42,622 nucleotides of DNA from Gelidibacter sp. (GCA_010906935.1 JAAFHC010000017.1:1-42622); one strand, 5' to 3'; shown: positions 34,595-42,338, counted from the stretch's first letter. Translations and numbers: made by a program. The notes: generated by a model not told the origin, from the sequence alone.

Positions 34595-34876
34595 TCACAA
34601 AGAAATAATCCCTTCAATTTTTTCTGCTTCTAAATAAATTGAAATAATATCATCTGAATTTTTCATAATCACATGAATGGAAATACTTGTAAATTTTCCG
34701 GTTTTTGAAGCCGTCTTTGTAATCACAGCGCCTTTAAAATCGAATAAATCCTCCACTTGTTTTATTTTTTTTTCATGGGTGGAAACAATAAATTTAAAAA
34801 GGTATTCCGACGGAAAAATATTGCTTTCGTCCAATTTATTCTTTAACTTTTCGTAAAATTCTGTTCTATTGTCCAT
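34595..34876 (-). CDS. DUF493 (YbeD-like) family protein
   Basis: The protein is 93 aa with the DUF493 pattern: FYEKLKNKLDES, FPSEYLFKFIVST and SKTGKFTSISIHVIMKN in a small alpha/beta ferredoxin-like fold. E. coli YbeD is in this family, with a possible regulatory or lipoate-related role that is unproven. The gene stands alone, with a -7 box just upstream. Confidence 0.88.
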   Translation of the reverse strand: MDNRTEFYEKLKNKLDESNIFPSEYLFKFIVSTHEKKIKQVEDLFDFKGAVITKTASKTGKFTSISIHVIMKNSDDIISIYLEAEKIEGIISL

Positions 34877-34898
34877 TTCTTTTTTTAATATCGGTTTG

Positions 34899-34906
34899 CA
34901 AATATA
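34899..34906 (-). promoter_or_regulatory. -7 box of the DUF493 gene
   Basis: TATATTTG on the minus strand, 22 bp before the ATG, fits the consensus. Confidence 0.45.
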
Positions 34907-34980
34907 ATACCGTTTTACGGCTGTTGATATTTAGCTGACAAAATTACAAGATTATATTTAGTATAATTTAACGAATATCT

Positions 34981-34988
34981 TATTTTTG
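34981..34988 (+). promoter_or_regulatory. -7 box placed for a leaderless transcript of the AAA_28 gene
   Basis: TATTTTTG ends only 4 bp before the ATG at 34993. With the usual start 5-7 bp after the box, the mRNA would begin at or within a few bases of the ATG. Confidence 0.45.
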
Positions 34989-34992
34989 CAGA

Positions 34993-35526
34993 ATGCAAAC
35001 AAAAATTGTTATCACTGGCGGTCCCGGTACCGGTAAATCGACTGTAATAGAAGAATTGTCCAAACGTAATTTTACGTGTATGCCTGAAATCTCGAGGGAG
35101 GTTACGCTAAATGCCCGACAAAATGGCACAGAACAATTATTTTTGACAAAACCTTTACTGTTTAGTGAATTGTTGTTAGAAGGGCGCGTAAATCAGTATC
35201 TTGAAGCCGAAACAAAAAATAGTGCCATCATTTTTTTCGACAGAGGCATTCCAGATGTGCATGCTTATATGAATTATATCAGCATCGATTACCCAAAAAC
35301 CTATATAAATACAAGCAATTTTTACCGTTACAATTATATTTTTTTGATGGCTCCGTGGGAAGAAATTTATATTACGGACAATGAGCGTTATGAAAATTTT
35401 GAGCAGGCATTGGCCATTCACAACCATCTTGAAAGAACTTATGCCGCCTTAAATTATGTAATTATTGAAGTTCCTACGGGAACCATTAAAGAAAGAACCG
35501 ATTTTATACTAGCTTCCATAAAATAA
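34993..35526 (+). CDS. AAA_28-family ATP-binding protein (NadR/Ttd14-like kinase fold)
   Basis: The protein is 177 aa with Walker A GGPGTGKST (9-17), a central PEISREV segment and FFDRGIPDVHAYM (Walker B region), typical of the AAA_28/NadR-like P-loop kinases. The substrate is unknown. Family members are annotated as predicted nucleotide or phosphoinositide-binding kinases. Its stop codon overlaps the recQ start by 1 bp (TAATG), and recQ overlaps fmt in the same way, so the three form an operon. Transcription may be leaderless. Confidence 0.85.
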   Translation: MQTKIVITGGPGTGKSTVIEELSKRNFTCMPEISREVTLNARQNGTEQLFLTKPLLFSELLLEGRVNQYLEAETKNSAIIFFDRGIPDVHAYMNYISIDYPKTYINTSNFYRYNYIFLMAPWEEIYITDNERYENFEQALAIHNHLERTYAALNYVIIEVPTGTIKERTDFILASIK

Positions 35527-37421
35527 TGAGTGCGCCGCTTGAAATACTTAAAAAATATTGGGGCTACGACCAATTTATAAGCCCGCAGGAGGAAATTATC
35601 TCGTCCGTTTTAAAGGGTGAAAACACCATTGTTTTATTGCCTACAAGCGGCGGAAAATCAATTTGCTATCAGGTGCCTGCCATGCTTTTAGAAGGTGTTT
35701 GCATTGTAATTTCGCCATTAATTGCCTTGATTCATGACCAAGTTAATTATTTAAAGGAAAAAAATATTAAAGCCATCGCTTTAACGTCACAACTTTCCCA
35801 AGACGAAATTATTATTGCATTTGACAACCTACAGTTTGGCGGTTTTAAATTTTTATACCTTTCTCCTGAAAAACTGCAATCGGATTTTATTCAAGAAAAA
35901 ATTAAACAATTAAACGTTTCGCTTATCGCCATTGATGAAGCACATTGCATTTCGGAATGGGGACACGATTTTAGGCCTTCTTATTTAAAATTAAGCCTGC
36001 TTAAAGAATTGAAACCAGATGCCACTTTTATTGCGCTCACCGCAACTGCTACGCAACGAGTTTTGGAAGACATCCAGCATAACTTAGGGTTAAAAGAAGC
36101 AAAAATCATTAAAAAATCATTCAAACGGGAAAACCTCATTTATCACGTTCGACTTACGGAGGATATTTACGGCAAACTGATTCAAATTTTAGCCAAAATA
36201 AACGCTTCAGTAATCGTTTACACCAACAACCGAAAACAAACCAAAGAAGTTTGCAATTTTTTACTGAAAAATAATTTCAAAAGCAGTTTTTACCACGGCG
36301 GATTGTCCAATACTGAAAAAAACGAAGCCTATACCAATTGGATGAGCGACAAAACACCCATTATGGTGGCGACAAATGCATTTGGAATGGGCATCAATAA
36401 ATCGAATGTTAGGGCTGTTATTCACATAAATATACCAAACAGTCTGGAAAATTACATTCAGGAAGCGGGAAGAGCCGGAAGAGACGGAAAAACCTCTTAC
36501 GCCATCATTTTAGCCAATAAAACAACCCTTTATGAAGCTTCGGCCAAATTTGAAGCCAATACGGCCACAACCAAAACGGTAAAACTAGTTTACAATCATT
36601 TAAATCAGTATTATGCCATTTCATTTGGTGAAATGCCCACACAGTTGTTCAGCTTTTCCTTGCAGGAATTTTGTGTAACCTATACCCTAAACTTGTTGTT
36701 AACCTACAATGCCATTAAAGTTTTGGAGCGGGAAAATATTGTTTTGCTCGATGAAAATTACAACAAAAAATCAACGCTCAAATTTTTGGTCAACAATCAT
36801 CAAATTTTTGATTATTTATACAATCATCCTTCAACAAATGAACTTATTAAACTCATTTTAAGAAGTTATGGAGGCATTTTTGAACATTACACCATTATTA
36901 ATGAATACAAACTTTCCAAAAAATTAAGTTGTTCAAAAAATGAGGTGGTTAGGCAGTTAAAGGAATTACACAACAATGGCATTGTATATTACAGTTATGA
37001 AAACACAACTTCCCGGCTTTCATTTTTAATTGCGAGGGATGATAATTATACCATGAACAGTATTTCAAAAAATATTGAGCAGCAGAATAATTTAAAATCG
37101 GAAAAACTTAAGGCCGTTATTTCCTATATTGAAAACACAAAAACATGCAGAACCAATCAGTTTCTCTCCTATTTTAACGAATATGTAACCGAGCCTTGCG
37201 GCACTTGTGACAATTGTTTGTCGAAAAAAACAAAAAACAATTCAACACAAACCATTTTGGACCAAATCATTGAATTGCTAAAAGATCGCGTGCTTTCTTC
37301 CCAGGAATTGGTTGTGTTGTTAGATTATTCGGAAACTGAAATTTTAAATTCCTTGAAAATCTTATTAGAAAAAAATAAAATAACGATAACTTCGCAAAAT
37401 AAATTTAAACGCACTTTTTAA
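35526..37421 (+). CDS. recQ: RecQ-family ATP-dependent DNA helicase
   Basis: The protein is 631 aa. Motif I is LPTSGGKS (38-45), with Ser where most RecQ have Gly. Motif II is DEAH in IAIDEAHCISEWGHDFRP. TALTATAT, GMGINKSNVRAV and QEAGRAGRDG complete the core. The RQC zinc-binding Cys are in KTCRTNQFLSYF and PCGTCDNC (about 540-565), with a winged helix after that. No HRDC domain is present, so this is the shorter RecQ type that often coexists with a second, HRDC-containing copy. It unwinds DNA 3'-5' in recombination repair. It overlaps its neighbours by 1 bp on both sides. Confidence 0.95.
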   Translation: MSAPLEILKKYWGYDQFISPQEEIISSVLKGENTIVLLPTSGGKSICYQVPAMLLEGVCIVISPLIALIHDQVNYLKEKNIKAIALTSQLSQDEIIIAFDNLQFGGFKFLYLSPEKLQSDFIQEKIKQLNVSLIAIDEAHCISEWGHDFRPSYLKLSLLKELKPDATFIALTATATQRVLEDIQHNLGLKEAKIIKKSFKRENLIYHVRLTEDIYGKLIQILAKINASVIVYTNNRKQTKEVCNFLLKNNFKSSFYHGGLSNTEKNEAYTNWMSDKTPIMVATNAFGMGINKSNVRAVIHINIPNSLENYIQEAGRAGRDGKTSYAIILANKTTLYEASAKFEANTATTKTVKLVYNHLNQYYAISFGEMPTQLFSFSLQEFCVTYTLNLLLTYNAIKVLERENIVLLDENYNKKSTLKFLVNNHQIFDYLYNHPSTNELIKLILRSYGGIFEHYTIINEYKLSKKLSCSKNEVVRQLKELHNNGIVYYSYENTTSRLSFLIARDDNYTMNSISKNIEQQNNLKSEKLKAVISYIENTKTCRTNQFLSYFNEYVTEPCGTCDNCLSKKTKNNSTQTILDQIIELLKDRVLSSQELVVLLDYSETEILNSLKILLEKNKITITSQNKFKRTF

Positions 37422-38365
37422 TGAGAGATCTACGACTTGTATTTATGGGTACTCCAGATTTTGCTGTTGCAACGTTAAACGCTCTTATAAAAGCAAAATT
37501 TAACGTGGTTGGCGTTATTACCGCGCCCGACAAACCTGCCGGAAGAGGCCAAAAAATACAAGAATCTCCCGTAAAAAAATACGCATTAGCGCACAACTTA
37601 ACTGTTTTACAGCCCAGCAATTTAAAAAGTGAAGAATTTTTGACCCAATTAAAAAACTTAAACGCCAATTTACATATTGTTGTTGCTTTTAGAATGTTGC
37701 CGAAAGCTGTATGGCAACTTCCCGAATACGGTACCTTTAATTTACACGCATCGCTTTTGCCAAATTACAGAGGAGCTGCACCCATAAATTGGGCCATCAT
37801 AAACGGTGAAACAAAAACTGGGGTCTCCACTTTTTTTATAGATGAAAAAATTGATACCGGAAACATTATTTTACAAGAGGAAGTTACCATTGGCGATGAT
37901 GAAACTTTAGGGGAATTGCACGACAAATTGATGGAAGTTGGCAGCAGATTGGTGGTAAAAACGGTTCAGCAGATAGAAAAAGGAATTGTAAAAACAATAA
38001 AACAGCCAGAAATTGAAGAAAACCCGGCACCAAAGATATTTACTGAAACGTGTAAAATTAATTGGCATGATTCTTTATCCAATATTTACAACTTAATAAG
38101 AGGTTTAAATCCTTTTCCTACTGCCTGGACAACCTTAATAAATAACAACGAAGAAATTAAGGTTAAAATTTACCATGTAAAAAAGGAGTTAGCATCACAT
38201 CAACATAAAACCGGAACCTTAATTACTTCCAAAAATGAGATCAAAGTCGCGGTAACTGGAGGTTATATCATTCTTGAAAGTTTACAGCTCGCCGGCAAAA
38301 AACAAATGGACAGCAAAAGTTTGTTAAATGGCTTCCGATTTCATGAAAATGCACACATGCAATAA
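37421..38365 (+). CDS. fmt: Methionyl-tRNA formyltransferase
   Basis: The protein is 314 aa, the normal length. It transfers formyl from 10-formyl-THF to initiator Met-tRNA. Motifs are VFMGTPDFAV at the start, TAPDKPAGRGQK, the catalytic region FNLHASLLPNYRGAAPINWAI (about 106-126; His with the Asn/Asp of the active site) and KIDTGNII with the catalytic Asp. The C-terminal OB fold binds tRNA. The start overlaps the recQ stop by 1 bp. It is the last gene of the operon, and HU downstream has its own promoter. Confidence 0.97.
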   Translation: MRDLRLVFMGTPDFAVATLNALIKAKFNVVGVITAPDKPAGRGQKIQESPVKKYALAHNLTVLQPSNLKSEEFLTQLKNLNANLHIVVAFRMLPKAVWQLPEYGTFNLHASLLPNYRGAAPINWAIINGETKTGVSTFFIDEKIDTGNIILQEEVTIGDDETLGELHDKLMEVGSRLVVKTVQQIEKGIVKTIKQPEIEENPAPKIFTETCKINWHDSLSNIYNLIRGLNPFPTAWTTLINNNEEIKVKIYHVKKELASHQHKTGTLITSKNEIKVAVTGGYIILESLQLAGKKQMDSKSLLNGFRFHENAHMQ

Positions 38366-38470
38366 ACCCTATATTTTATTGGGCTTCAGGCATATTTCAC
38401 CAATAATGGCTTAGGTTATTAACATTTACCCTTATTTATTAACAAAAAGTTCACTTTTTTGGGCAAAAAC

Positions 38471-38500
38471 TTGCACAAACCCTTATTCCGTATAACTTTG
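38471..38500 (+). promoter_or_regulatory. Promoter of the HU gene
   Basis: TTG (38471-38473), 19 bp, TAACTTTG (38493-38500) is a complete Bacteroidota promoter. It predicts a leader of about 50 nt, long for this window and AT-rich, as is usual for highly expressed genes. Confidence 0.6.
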
Positions 38501-38554
38501 TTAAGCTAATTAGTAGCAAAATATGTTTAACCAATTAATTTAACATTTAAATTT

Positions 38555-38827
38555 ATGAACAAATCAGATTTAATTGATGCAATGGCAGCTGATGCCGGTA
38601 TCACAAAAGCAGCCGCGAAAGCAGCTTTAGAATCATTAACAGAAAATGTAACTGGCGCTCTTAAAAAAGGAGATAAAGTAGCTTTAGTTGGATGGGGAAC
38701 TTGGTCTGTTTCTAAAAGAGCAGCAAGAGAAGGAAGAAATCCTCAAACTGGAAAAACAATTAAAATTGCAGCAAAAAACGTTGTAAAATTTAAAGCAGGA
38801 GCTGGACTTAGCGATGCCGTAAACTAA
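38555..38827 (+). CDS. hup: HU family DNA-binding protein
   Basis: This 90-aa protein is a standard HU/IHF subunit: [50 protein letters not shown] (DNA-binding arm) and the closing [12 protein letters not shown]. It bends and compacts DNA. A dedicated promoter and a terminator frame it. Sequence alone does not tell HU from an IHF-like paralog. Confidence 0.97.
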   Translation: MNKSDLIDAMAADAGITKAAAKAALESLTENVTGALKKGDKVALVGWGTWSVSKRAAREGRNPQTGKTIKIAAKNVVKFKAGAGLSDAVN

Positions 38828-38854
38828 TATGTAAGAATTATTTCTTATAACACT

Positions 38855-38888
38855 AAACTCTCTAAAAAATACTTAGAGAGTTTTTTTT
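38855..38888 (+). terminator. Terminator of the HU gene
   Basis: An 11-bp stem (AAACTCTCTAA / TTAGAGAGTTT), a 7-nt loop and a run of T (38881-38888) lie 27 bp after the stop. Confidence 0.9.
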
Positions 38889-38928
38889 ATTGATAAATTT
38901 TATTATATTTATTAATTCATAATACGAT

Positions 38929-39432
38929 ATGCTAACAAAAAATCCAACAAAAGGGCAATTATTGGTCGCAGAACCTTCTATTTTAAATGACAAAGCATTT
39001 AACCGATCGGTTATTTATTTAACGGAACATGGGGAAGATGGATGTATTGGTTTTATTTTAAACCGACCTTCTAAATTTGTCTTAAACGATTTAATTCCTG
39101 AAATAAATTGTGATTTCAAAATATATAATGGCGGTCCTGTTGAACAAGAAAACCTTTATTTTATTCATAATTCACCCGATTTAATTCCCAACAGCATTCA
39201 AATTGACAAAAATATGTATTGGGGAGGAAATTTTGAGACTTTAACGGCGTTGTTGAACAACCAAGATCTAAAATCTTCCGACATCCGTTTTTTCTTAGGA
39301 TATTCAGGCTGGTCTGTTGATCAGTTGAAAGAAGAATTAGACGAATCTTCATGGGTGGTCACAGAAAATAAATATCCCAATTTACTGCAGGTAAACAGCG
39401 CTACTTTGTGGAAAAATCAATTGATGGATTGA
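38929..39432 (+). CDS. yqgE: YqgE/AlgH family protein, C-terminally frameshifted
   Basis: The protein is 167 aa with the family core: KGQLLVAEPSILNDKAFNRSV, GFILNRPS, YNGGPVEQENLYFIH and FFLGYSGWSVDQLKEEL. It stops at LWKNQLMD. An 8-bp tandem duplication (TTGATGGA twice, 39421-39436) shifts the frame. Without the second copy the frame would read LWKNQLMEFGGEYQIWANAP and continue to a TAG at 39494, giving about 185 aa, the expected size. About 20 residues are therefore lost. YqgE function is poorly known (AlgH was linked to regulation). The core is intact, so the protein may still fold. Confidence 0.9.
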   Translation: MLTKNPTKGQLLVAEPSILNDKAFNRSVIYLTEHGEDGCIGFILNRPSKFVLNDLIPEINCDFKIYNGGPVEQENLYFIHNSPDLIPNSIQIDKNMYWGGNFETLTALLNNQDLKSSDIRFFLGYSGWSVDQLKEELDESSWVVTENKYPNLLQVNSATLWKNQLMD

Positions 39433-39436
39433 TGGA
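39421..39436 (+). repeat. 8-bp tandem duplication truncating yqgE
   Basis: TTGATGGATTGATGGA is a perfect two-copy repeat at the point where the reading frame is lost. Removing one copy restores a family-like C-terminus, which makes slipped-strand duplication the simplest explanation. Confidence 0.85.
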
Positions 39437-39485
39437 GTTTGGCGGCGAATACCAAATTTGGGCAAATGCGCCAAAAAACCCAGCA

Positions 39486-40304
39486 TTAAATTAGCTTATT
39501 TAAGGCCAGAGCCAATTCTTTTGAAACTTTTGTATTGAAGGTGACTTTTTTATACTGTGTTATCGGCTGAATGCCCACAATAACATTCGTGATAAAAATC
39601 TCATCGGCTTTTTGCAAATCGAAAGGTGAAATTTCAGTTTCTTCTATGATGTAATCCTCACTTTTTGAAACCAGCTCGATTATTTTCTTTCTTGTGATTC
39701 CTTTAATACAACCTTCTGTAATTGAAGGTGTTTTAATAGTATTTCCTTTTACCACAAAAATATTTCCGTTGATGGCTTCTACCACTTGTTTTCTTTCATT
39801 CACCAAAATACAATTGTCAAAACCATTTTCAGAAGCATAAATACTGGCCAAAACATTGGTTATTTTGTTGGTTGTTTTTAAAGTTGACAAAATATCGGAA
39901 TTGAGGTAATAATCCTTAAATAGGTCAACACAATAAGTTTCTTTCACCAAAATATGCAATGGTGAAGCAACTATTAAATAATCAATTTGGTTACTGATTG
40001 GATTGTAAAGTCCGCCATCTTTTCTAAAAACAGTCAATCGAACCCTTGCACTTTCCAATTTATTTTCTGTTGCAGTTTTCAGCAATTCACTTTCAAAAAA
40101 TTCCATCGTAAAATTTAATGGAATCTCCAAACGTAACATTCTCATGGAAGCCATTAACCTAAAATAATGGTCTTCTAAAAAATATATTTTTGAATTTACT
40201 ATTTTAATCGTTTCAAAAAGGCCATCGCCATAGTTAAAAACCCTGTTATTGGCATTTAACATTGCTTTCGATTTATCTATCATGATACCATTAAAATTGA
40301 CCAT
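39486..40304 (-). CDS. Class IV aminotransferase (PabC / branched-chain / D-amino-acid type)
   Basis: The protein is 272 aa with the fold type IV PLP enzyme pattern: RVFNYGDGLFETIKI, RVRLTVFR, the lysine region LKTTNKITNVLAS and EGCIKGITRKKIIEL. Family options are aminodeoxychorismate lyase (folate), D-amino-acid or branched-chain aminotransferase. The length and single-domain form favour a PabC-like or D-amino-acid enzyme, but no pabA/pabB is nearby. The gene is convergent with yqgE. The intact yqgE frame would have overlapped it by 9 bp. Confidence 0.87.
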   Translation of the reverse strand: MVNFNGIMIDKSKAMLNANNRVFNYGDGLFETIKIVNSKIYFLEDHYFRLMASMRMLRLEIPLNFTMEFFESELLKTATENKLESARVRLTVFRKDGGLYNPISNQIDYLIVASPLHILVKETYCVDLFKDYYLNSDILSTLKTTNKITNVLASIYASENGFDNCILVNERKQVVEAINGNIFVVKGNTIKTPSITEGCIKGITRKKIIELVSKSEDYIIEETEISPFDLQKADEIFITNVIVGIQPITQYKKVTFNTKVSKELALALNKLI

Positions 40305-40336
40305 ATTTTAAATATTTTGACACAAAACTACATAAA

Positions 40337-40362
40337 AAAACCTTGAAGCTCGTCAAGGTTTT
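40337..40362 (-). terminator. Terminator of the START-like gene
   Basis: A 10-bp stem (AAAACCTTGA / TCAAGGTTTT) with a 6-nt loop lies 18 bp after the minus-strand stop at 40381. On the minus strand the stem is followed by T residues. Confidence 0.7.
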
Positions 40363-40380
40363 ATATAACTCGCTTATTTT

Positions 40381-40764
40381 TTAAGCGCCAATAGTTCTTT
40401 TTAGTTCGTCAATTTGGCTTTCCCAAAACATTTTTGATTCTTCAATGTCATCTTCTATAGCAAAATCGGTAATAATTAATGAAACATCTTTGGTGATTTC
40501 ATCCACTTCAATCTTAAACTCGAAGAAGGTTTTATCATCACCGTCATTGAGCCATTTAAATTTAATTTTTTCATCGGGACGCTCCTGAAGCACTTTGGCT
40601 TTTTCTTCTGACCCATTCCAGATAAAAGTATATATTTCTCCTCTGGAATTTACGTTATCTGCAAACCATTCTGAAAGTCCAGAAGGTGATCCAAAATACT
40701 GGTATAACATATGTGGCGAAGCCTGTATCGGAAATTCCATTTCAAATTTTAATTTTGTAATCAT
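40381..40764 (-). CDS. START-like domain (SRPBCC superfamily) protein
   Basis: The 127-aa protein has the helix-grip pattern FEMEFPIQASPHMLYQYFGSPSGLSEWFADNV, found in Bacteroidota START-like proteins, with a C-terminal amphipathic helix (FWESQIDELKRTIGA). Ligand and function are unknown; related AHSA1 proteins bind Hsp90-type chaperones or hydrophobic ligands. It lies next to the class IV aminotransferase gene, as in relatives, with a terminator between, and marks the end of the conserved chromosome before the tRNA. Confidence 0.87.
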   Translation of the reverse strand: MITKLKFEMEFPIQASPHMLYQYFGSPSGLSEWFADNVNSRGEIYTFIWNGSEEKAKVLQERPDEKIKFKWLNDGDDKTFFEFKIEVDEITKDVSLIITDFAIEDDIEESKMFWESQIDELKRTIGA

Positions 40765-40841
40765 AGTCTATTTTTAAAAAGCACAATATATATAAATATT
40801 CTATTTAAAAAAAATTATATTTTATAAATAAACCGGATAAT

Positions 40842-40875
40842 TTTGTTTTAAGCAAGTTTATTTTTTTTATATTTG
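40842..40875 (+). promoter_or_regulatory. Promoter of tRNA-Met
   Basis: TTTG (40842-40845), 22 bp, TATATTTG (40868-40875) fits the Bacteroidota promoter pattern and ends 14 bp before the tRNA. Confidence 0.6.
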
Positions 40876-40889
40876 CACCCTTAATAAAT

Positions 40890-40963
40890 GGCGTGGTAGC
40901 TCAGTTGGTTAGAGCGTCGGATTCATAACCCGGAGGTCTCCAGTTCAATTCTGGATCACGCTA
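40890..40963 (+). tRNA. tRNA-Met (CAT), probably elongator
   Basis: The 74-nt sequence folds as a cloverleaf. The acceptor stem GGCGTGG pairs with TCACGCT (two G-U pairs). The D arm is GCTC/GAGC, the anticodon loop is TTCATAA and the T arm is TCCAG/CTGGA. The 31-39 pair of the anticodon stem is A-C. The discriminator is A, and CCA is not encoded. The anticodon stem is not the GGG/CCC type of initiator tRNA, so elongator Met is likely; a lysidine-modified tRNA-Ile is the alternative. The 3' half serves as the attachment site of the following element. Confidence 0.93.
40921..40932 (+). repeat. Direct repeat (left attachment copy within tRNA-Met)
   Basis: ATTCATAACCCG covers the anticodon loop and is repeated at 42611-42622. 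The full repeat may extend through the rest of the tRNA if the copy continues past the window edge. Confidence 0.6.
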
Positions 40964-40982
40964 CAAAATTAACTACTTAATT

Positions 40983-41014
40983 AAAAAAGGTTTAGCTTTC
41001 GCTAAACCTTTTTT
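40983..41014 (+). terminator. Terminator after tRNA-Met
   Basis: A 14-bp perfect stem (AAAAAAGGTTTAGC / GCTAAACCTTTTTT) with loop TTTC lies 20 bp after the tRNA. It is probably the original tRNA terminator or one carried in by the island. Confidence 0.85.
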
Positions 41015-41067
41015 ACACTCCTATTTAGAAAGAAACCACTACTACTTATAATTAATACATTTATAAA

Positions 41068-41193
41068 TTATTCAAGGAAACCATTATTTTGCCAAGTTTT
41101 AAGATTTTGAATTTGTGTTGCAGATAACATCGACCTATTTTTTGGCATAGTACCTGTTTCAATTTGGTTTAACTGATGAAGGAGGAAATTTAA
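41068..41193 (-). pseudogene. Possible remnant of a c-type cytochrome C-terminus
   Basis: The minus-strand frame between an upstream stop and the stop at 41068 reads FLLHQLNQIETGTMPKNR, then SMLSATQIQNLKTWQNNGF. The pattern G-x-MP...LS..QI..L..W...G is the usual end of haem-binding cytochrome domains, where the Met ligates haem. No CxxCH or upstream part exists, so it can only be a scar. At 41 codons the match could be chance. Confidence 0.3.
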
Positions 41194-41229
41194 TTAGAAC
41201 TGAGTTGTTTTAATACTTACCAATAATCA

Positions 41230-41826
41230 TTACGATTTTGCAAAAGAAATAAGCGGTTCAATTTTATTTATATCTGCTAATTTAACCGCTTTTATATAAT
41301 TCTCTCTTGCATTAGATTCTTTTACTAAACTGGATCCTCCCCAGGTAAAAAATGATTTTTTAAATAATTTTTCCATAATTAAATCTGCCATCAAGCGAGA
41401 ATGCCTTCCGTTTCCATTTGAGAAACAATGTATGCTAACCAATCTGTGCTTGAAGCGAATTGCTATTTCTTCTTCAGAATACTTGTTGTTTTCTATCCAA
41501 AACAAACAATCATCCAACAATTGTTTTAAGGAAGTTGGAATTAAATAGCTTATTACTCCAATATTTTTTTCTGATTGCCTGAATTTACCAGCCCAATTCC
41601 AAACATCACCATACATTTTTTTGTGAAGATTTTTTATATACTTTTCTGAAAGTAATTGCTCCTTATTTAACTTTCTATTAAACATCCATTGTATAGCTTT
41701 TTCAATATTTTGCTGTTCAAACTCATCTAATTCCTGCTGAGTACTAATGGATTTTATAATCAGCCCATCATTCTCTTCTTCATCAAGTGGTGTTTGCCCA
41801 TCAATATATTCAATATTTAGTCCCAT
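41230..41826 (-). CDS. Fic-domain protein, mobile mystery protein B
   Basis: The protein is 198 aa. The Fic motif reads HCFSNGNGRHSR (about 134-145), and the upstream KKMYGDVWNWAGKFRQSEKNIGV is the typical flap region. The canonical motif is HxFx(D/E)GNGRxxR; here Asn replaces the acidic metal ligand. As I recall, mobile mystery protein B members commonly have this form. Fic enzymes usually attach AMP or similar groups to proteins. Whether this variant is active is unknown. The N-terminus LNIEYIDGQTPLDEEE also fits the family. It overlaps mobile mystery protein A by 10 bp, so the two are co-translated. Its target is unknown. Confidence 0.9.
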   Translation of the reverse strand: MGLNIEYIDGQTPLDEEENDGLIIKSISTQQELDEFEQQNIEKAIQWMFNRKLNKEQLLSEKYIKNLHKKMYGDVWNWAGKFRQSEKNIGVISYLIPTSLKQLLDDCLFWIENNKYSEEEIAIRFKHRLVSIHCFSNGNGRHSRLMADLIMEKLFKKSFFTWGGSSLVKESNARENYIKAVKLADINKIEPLISFAKS

Positions 41827-42281
41827 AAATACTTCGGCATTTCGTTTTTAATCTCCATTGTTTTTTGAGCAATCGACTTTTTTATGCGTTCGTTAGAATT
41901 TTGTTGGTCTTCCAAAGTCATCGTTACATTAGTACGCATCACAATTTGTCTTGCAATTTCTTGTGCTCTTTGTTCTATCATTTCCTCCAAACTATTATGT
42001 TTAGAGACAAAACCATATACCAATTTCATATCCAACCCACGTGCAGTTTCGCTTAATGAATTTAATGTAATTGTTCCATTGGCTTCCCTTTCCTCAATTT
42101 CCTTGGTACTTTGGGCAGTAATATTTAAACGATTACCCAACTGTCTTAATGACATTTTGAGTGTTGTACGAATGGTATGTATCCACCCATTTGGAGGTAT
42201 GATTATTGTTCCTAACTCTTTAAATGGAGCTAATTTTCGCTCTGTTTGGTCTAATAATAATAATCTATTTGCATTTTTCAT
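41817..42281 (-). CDS. Xre-type HTH protein, mobile mystery protein A
   Basis: The 154-aa protein has an HTH near residues 38-80 (KMSLRQLGNRLNITAQSTKEIEERE) and GWIHTIRTTL just before it, as in mobile mystery protein A. A helix-rich C-terminal half contains EEMIEQRAQEIARQIV and ends near MPKYLWD. The family is named for its repeated occurrence on mobile DNA with a Fic protein, which is exactly the arrangement here. It probably represses its own promoter, which is covered by three matching palindromes, and may bind and control the Fic protein in a toxin-antitoxin-like manner; this is inference. The ATG at 42281 directly abuts the first palindrome. Confidence 0.9.
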   Translation of the reverse strand: MKNANRLLLLDQTERKLAPFKELGTIIIPPNGWIHTIRTTLKMSLRQLGNRLNITAQSTKEIEEREANGTITLNSLSETARGLDMKLVYGFVSKHNSLEEMIEQRAQEIARQIVMRTNVTMTLEDQQNSNERIKKSIAQKTMEIKNEMPKYLWD

Positions 42282-42295
42282 AAGGGTATAGCCTT
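42282..42295. promoter_or_regulatory. Operator 1 of the Xre-Fic pair
   Basis: AAGGGTATAGCCTT, an imperfect copy of AAGGTTATAACCTT, lies between the predicted transcription start and the ATG. Confidence 0.65.
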
Positions 42296-42307
42296 AAAAT
42301 TATATCA

Positions 42308-42338
42308 CAAATATAAGGTTATAACCTTAAAAAACAAA
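42308..42338 (-). promoter_or_regulatory. Promoter of the Xre-Fic pair
   Basis: On the minus strand TTTG (42335-42338), 19 bp, TATATTTG (42308-42315) is a full Bacteroidota promoter. The spacer contains almost all of operator 2, so binding there must block RNA polymerase. The start of transcription would be near 42302, giving a leader of about 20 nt. Confidence 0.7.
42315..42328. promoter_or_regulatory. Operator 2 of the Xre-Fic pair
   Basis: AAGGTTATAACCTT is a perfect 14-bp palindrome, the best of the three copies. It sits in the -33/-7 spacer, 33 bp from operator 1 and 33 bp from operator 3. Confidence 0.75.

Noticed and set aside
39421-39436. Programmed frameshifting in yqgE
   Set aside because: There is no slippery heptamer or downstream structure. 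The exact tandem duplication explains the shift.
41884-42291. 135-aa and 63-aa plus-strand ORFs
   Set aside because: Both are antisense to mobile mystery protein A, which has a recognisable HTH and operators at its start.
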